Shown: piece by piece, positions 9,349-12,249 of the stretch
Layout of the letters: every line of letters starts with the position of its first letter
How positions within the stretch are numbered: position 1 is the first letter of the stretch
Assembly: GCA_021785115.1 (NCBI GenBank)
Contig: JAJYGO010000180.1
Span: forward strand, 1 to 12,249
DNA from: Chloroflexota bacterium
Lineage (GTDB): Bacteria > Chloroflexota > Limnocylindria > Limnocylindrales > CSP1-4
Length of the DNA: 12,249 nt
Direction of reading: 5' to 3'
Program-made: the position numbers and the translations under genes
Notes under the pieces: generated by a model
What the model was told of the DNA's origin: nothing
The model's database searches: none
Seen by the model: only the letters and a program-made list of their open reading frames with translations

Positions 9349-10326
9349 CGCCGAGGGCTTCGGCGTCACCGTCGGCTGCTGCGTGGCGGTGGGCGCGGGC
9401 GTCGGCTTCGGGTTCGGCTTCGGCGTGGCGGCGGGCTTGGGCTTCGAAGCGGGCGCGGCCGAGCCGCGCGGAAGGTAGGTCCCGCTGCGGTCGTCGGCCA
9501 GGATCACGCGGCCCACGCTGGCCTCGCGTCCGTACAGCAGGCTGCGGAGCAGGCGCACCTGCCCCGGGATGAGGTCGGTGGTGCGCAGGGTCGGCGTGTA
9601 GAAGCCGAACACCGCGGTCCAGCCGTCGGGGACCGACGCGACCGTGAAGCCGTCGGTGTCGTCCAGGCGGATCGCGAGCGCGCTCGCGCTGCTGCCGATG
9701 TCCGCAGGCGTGAGGGAGCCCAGGCGCAGCGCCGCGTCCAGCGTCACCGGGTCCAGCGTGGAGCCCACGGCGAGGGTGTCCGAGGTCGCACGGGCGTCGC
9801 CCACGACGGGCAGGCCGTCCGCGGCGGACGGGGGTGCGTCGCCCAGCTCGCCGAACAGCAGCCCGGTCTCGTCGACCAGGAACCGGTGATCGCCGGACTG
9901 CCACACGAGCAGCGCCTGCCGCTCGGCGACGGCGACCGTCACCGTGTCCGGGAGCGAGACCGTGACTTTGGCGCCGCGCATGCTGGGGATCCCCTCGAGC
10001 CGCTGGGCCAGCTGCGTCGAGCTCACGGTGAACACGTTCTGGCCGGACGGGATGACGAGCGCCGCGAGGATCTGGTCCTGCGGGGTCCATGTCGCACCCG
10101 TGACCTGGGTGTGCCGGACCGCGAAGGCGCTCGAGGTGGAGAGCCCGTAGAGGCCAGCCAGTCCGGCGAGCATCGCGAGCAGCGCCCCGGCGCGCACCGG
10201 CGTGATCCCGGCCGAGGCGCGCCGGATCGGCGGCGTCCGACGACCGGTGCCGCGCCGGATCGCCGGGCGCGCAGCCCCCGGGCGGATCGGGCGGGCCGCG
10301 GGCGGTGTGCTTCGCCGGCCCGTCAT
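9316..10326 (-). CDS. ftsQ: FtsQ/DivIB-type cell division protein
   Basis: A 336-residue bitopic membrane protein that links early and late parts of the division machinery. An Arg/Pro-rich cytoplasmic segment (1-45) precedes one membrane helix (about 46-65, AGALLAMLAGLAGLYGL). The outside part begins with a POTRA domain (about 68-137), with FAVRHTQVTGA and VTVSLPDTVTVAVAERQALLVW, followed by FLVDETGLLFGE and the FtsQ beta domain to about residue 285. The tail (289-336) is low complexity, almost all Pro, Lys, Ala, Thr and Ser. The start codon overlaps the ddl stop (ATGA at 10326-10323). No ribosome site is evident, so translation is likely coupled to ddl. It is identified by architecture and position rather than strong sequence identity, as usual for this divergent family. 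Confidence 0.92.
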   Translation of the reverse strand: MTGRRSTPPAARPIRPGAARPAIRRGTGRRTPPIRRASAGITPVRAGALLAMLAGLAGLYGLSTSSAFAVRHTQVTGATWTPQDQILAALVIPSGQNVFTVSSTQLAQRLEGIPSMRGAKVTVSLPDTVTVAVAERQALLVWQSGDHRFLVDETGLLFGELGDAPPSAADGLPVVGDARATSDTLAVGSTLDPVTLDAALRLGSLTPADIGSSASALAIRLDDTDGFTVASVPDGWTAVFGFYTPTLRTTDLIPGQVRLLRSLLYGREASVGRVILADDRSGTYLPRGSAAPASKPKPAATPKPNPKPTPAPTATQQPTVTPKPSAAPRPTASAKS

Positions 10327-11465
10327 CGCGGCAGGTCCGCCGTCGTGGGCCGGTGCCGGATCCGGGACGCCTCGCGGGCGAGCGCGAGGTCCACGACGCG
10401 CGAGCAGACCCCCGCGAAGTCGTACCCCGCCGACGCGGGGAGCGCCGGGAACAGGCTGATCGGCGTGAAGCCCGGGATCGTGTTGATCTCGGACACGATC
10501 AGCTGACGGTCGGCCAGCAGGAAGTCCACGCGCGCGAACCCCTCGCAGCCCAGTGCGCTGTAGGTGGCGCGGGCCAGGTCGAGGAGACGCGCCCTCTCGT
10601 CAGCGGTCACCTCCGCCGTGAGCGAGGATTCGGACAGGCCGGGGGTGTACTTCGCCTGGTAGTCGTAGAACTCGTGGCCCGACATGATCTCCCCCGGGCC
10701 GTAGACCTCGAGCGCGTCGGGCTCGTTGCCGATGACCGCGACCTCCAGGTCCCGGGCACCGGCGAGGTACCGCTCCACGAGGACGAGGTCGTCGAAGCGG
10801 AACGCCTCGAGGAGCGCCGCCGACCGCTCGCCCGCCCCGTGCGCCAGCGTCATGCCCAGCGAGCTGCCGAGGCGCGCCGGCTTGACCATGAGCCTCGCGT
10901 CGCCGCCCGCGGTCGCGAACTCGTCGAGCTCGGCCAGGACGCCGTCGGGATCGGCCGCCCAGCGGCGGGCGCGCACCTCGAGCCAGTCCGCCACCGGGAG
11001 CCCGAGACCCCGGGCCAGCCGTTTGAACACGGCCTTGTCCATGCCGATCGCGCTGGCCGTGACCCCGGAGCCGGTATAGACGAGCCCCGTCGCCTCGCAC
11101 AGCGCCTGGATGGTGCCGTCCTCGCCGAACGGGCCGTGGAGGGCGATGAACACGAGCGGCGGCGTGTCGCGGTCGGCCAGCAGGTCGAGCGCCTCCGCGG
11201 CCCCGAGCGGGCCCTCGGCGCCGAGCGCCGCCGGATGGTCGTAGACCGCCTGGGGGCGCCCTTCGCGGCGGTGGCCGTCGGGCAGCCGCCACCAGGCGCC
11301 CTCGAGCTCGACGTACCACAGCTCGAGCGGGTAGCCCGACCCGGAGAGCGCCTCGGCGATCGCCGTTCCCGACACGATCGACACGTCGTGCTCGGCCGAG
11401 GGCCCGCCGAAGACGACGGCGACCGGCGTCTGCGCGGGCACGTGGCCAAGCGGCGGCACGGGCAT
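10323..11465 (-). CDS. ddl: D-alanine--D-alanine ligase
   Basis: A 380-residue ATP-grasp ligase that joins two D-alanines for the peptidoglycan stem peptide, in the cytoplasm. Visible motifs are VFGGPSAEHDVS (18-29, with E25 for substrate 1), ALHGPFGEDG (108-117), GMDK (141-144), the ATP-binding MVKPARLGSS (193-202), K272-Y273 in the omega-loop segment YDYQAKYTPG, RVDF (312-315) and the metal-site SEINTIPGFTP (325-335). The tyrosine in the omega loop fits D-Ala-D-Ala rather than the D-lactate ligases of VanA/VanB type. The start at 11465 has GAGGAGG 10 nt upstream and lies 2 nt after the murB stop. The stop overlaps the ftsQ start (ATGA). It is complete and intact, in an operon with murB and ftsQ. 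Confidence 0.97.
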   Translation of the reverse strand: MPVPPLGHVPAQTPVAVVFGGPSAEHDVSIVSGTAIAEALSGSGYPLELWYVELEGAWWRLPDGHRREGRPQAVYDHPAALGAEGPLGAAEALDLLADRDTPPLVFIALHGPFGEDGTIQALCEATGLVYTGSGVTASAIGMDKAVFKRLARGLGLPVADWLEVRARRWAADPDGVLAELDEFATAGGDARLMVKPARLGSSLGMTLAHGAGERSAALLEAFRFDDLVLVERYLAGARDLEVAVIGNEPDALEVYGPGEIMSGHEFYDYQAKYTPGLSESSLTAEVTADERARLLDLARATYSALGCEGFARVDFLLADRQLIVSEINTIPGFTPISLFPALPASAGYDFAGVCSRVVDLALAREASRIRHRPTTADLPR

Positions 11466-11467
11466 GA

Positions 11468-12249
11468 TCAGGCGGCCTCCTCTGGCGTCCAGGCGGACCA
11501 GTCGCCGGCGAACTCGATCTCGAGCGCGAGCTCGACCCCGAGCCGGTCCCGCACCTCGGCGCGCACCGCCTCGACGAGGCGGCGAACGTCGGACGCGGTC
11601 CCCTGCCGGTCGTTGACGATGAAGTTGGCGTGCTTCTCGGACACCACCGCCCCGCCGATCCGCCGTCCCTTCAGCCCGAGGCTGTCGATGAGCCGCCCGG
11701 CCGAGTCGCCCGGCGGGTTGCGGAAGACCGACCCGGCCGACCTGAGGCCCAGCGGCTGGTGCTCGCGCCGCCACCGGCGGATCTCGTCGAGACGGCCTGC
11801 GATCGTGGCGGCGTCGGCCCGGACCAGCCGGAACGCCGCCCCGAGCACGAGCTCCGAGGGGTTGTCCTTGAGACGGCTGTGACGGTACCCGAAGCCGAGA
11901 TCCGACGCCGGGACGACCGCCTCCGAGCCGTCCGCCAGCAGCAGCGTGGCCGACTCGAGGATCGCCGCGGTGTCGCCGCCGTGCGCCCCGGCGTTGGCCC
12001 ACACCGCCCCGCCCACGGTCCCGGGGATCGCGAGCCCGTACTCGAGGCCGGACAGCCCGGCCTTCTGCGTCTCGGTCGCAGCGCGCGCCATGGGCACGCC
12101 GGCGTCGGCGGTGTACCGCTCCCCCTCCAGCCGGGACGCCTCCGCGCGGACGGCGATCACGAGGCCTCGCACCCCTGCGTCCGAGACCACGAGGTCGCTC
12201 CCCCGCCCCAGCAGCAGGTACGGGATCGCGCGAGCGCGTGCGAAACGCA
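11468..12249 (-). CDS. murB: UDP-N-acetylenolpyruvoylglucosamine reductase (MurB), partial
   Basis: The C-terminal 259 residues of MurB; the N-terminus lies beyond the right edge of the window. MurB reduces UDP-GlcNAc-enolpyruvate to UDP-MurNAc with FAD and NADPH, the second committed step of peptidoglycan synthesis. The FAD-binding block LLLGRGSDLVVSDAGVRGLV crosses 12190, so the reading continues upstream of the first available GTG and the true start is outside. Further motifs are GLEYGLAIPGTVGGAVWANAG, FGYRHSRLK (substrate-binding), SAGSVFRNP (catalytic serine codon at 11729-11731) and SEKHANFIVN. The SEKHANF ending and the spacing resemble the shorter type II enzymes of Gram-positive bacteria. 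It is followed at 2 nt by ddl. murC or murG is likely to lie upstream, but this cannot be seen. Confidence 0.96.
   Translation of the reverse strand, partial: RFARARAIPYLLLGRGSDLVVSDAGVRGLVIAVRAEASRLEGERYTADAGVPMARAATETQKAGLSGLEYGLAIPGTVGGAVWANAGAHGGDTAAILESATLLLADGSEAVVPASDLGFGYRHSRLKDNPSELVLGAAFRLVRADAATIAGRLDEIRRWRREHQPLGLRSAGSVFRNPPGDSAGRLIDSLGLKGRRIGGAVVSEKHANFIVNDRQGTASDVRRLVEAVRAEVRDRLGVELALEIEFAGDWSAWTPEEAA

Noticed and set aside
8891..10090. A 399-codon minus-strand frame overlapping ftsQ and sbp
   Set aside because: It is in another frame of two genes with clear family features and is Arg/Pro-rich without domains.

Overview
The window looks like a chromosomal housekeeping segment from a very GC-rich bacterium. 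Its main block, all on the minus strand, is a division and cell-wall (dcw-type) cluster in the order murB, ddl, ftsQ, sbp (DUF1290), ftsA, yjbQ, ftsZ, yggS (ylmE), yggU, then tRNA-Val(CAC). Having FtsA together with the small basic protein Sbp argues against most Actinobacteria and Proteobacteria. With the high GC it suggests a GC-rich Chloroflexota lineage (Limnocylindria-like) or a related monoderm-type group. This taxonomic call is inference only.

Layout. Bases 1-90 hold no gene I can support. From 91 to 1170 (minus) lies a Rossmann/DUF2520 dehydrogenase-like protein with an unusual histidine-rich N-terminal extension. It is divergent from a complete aconitase gene (acnA, 1283-3958, plus), and the 112-bp gap between them carries a 6-bp inverted repeat. 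A strong hairpin ends acnA. Bases 4031-4342 show no gene. A tRNA-Val gene with encoded CCA (4385-4461, minus) has its own -10 box and a hairpin downstream.

Bases 4546-12249 are the division cluster, read right to left. MurB (partial, cut by the window end) and Ddl make peptidoglycan precursors: UDP-MurNAc and the D-Ala-D-Ala dipeptide. FtsQ, Sbp, FtsA and FtsZ belong to the septal division machinery, with FtsA anchoring FtsZ filaments to the membrane. YjbQ sits unusually between ftsA and ftsZ. YggS (PLP homeostasis) and YggU (DUF167) follow ftsZ, as YlmE-like genes do in many Gram-positive clusters. Gene junctions are tight (murB/ddl 2 nt, ddl/ftsQ ATGA overlap, ftsA/yjbQ 7 nt, yggS/yggU TGATG overlap). 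The larger gap before ftsZ holds a probable internal promoter with an 11-bp perfect palindrome.

I found no mobile elements, CRISPR arrays, defence genes or evident novel system. The points most worth a second look are the lack of any standard start codon for the conserved N-terminus of YggS, the palindrome overlapping the putative ftsZ promoter, yjbQ between ftsA and ftsZ, and the His-rich extension on the DUF2520 protein.
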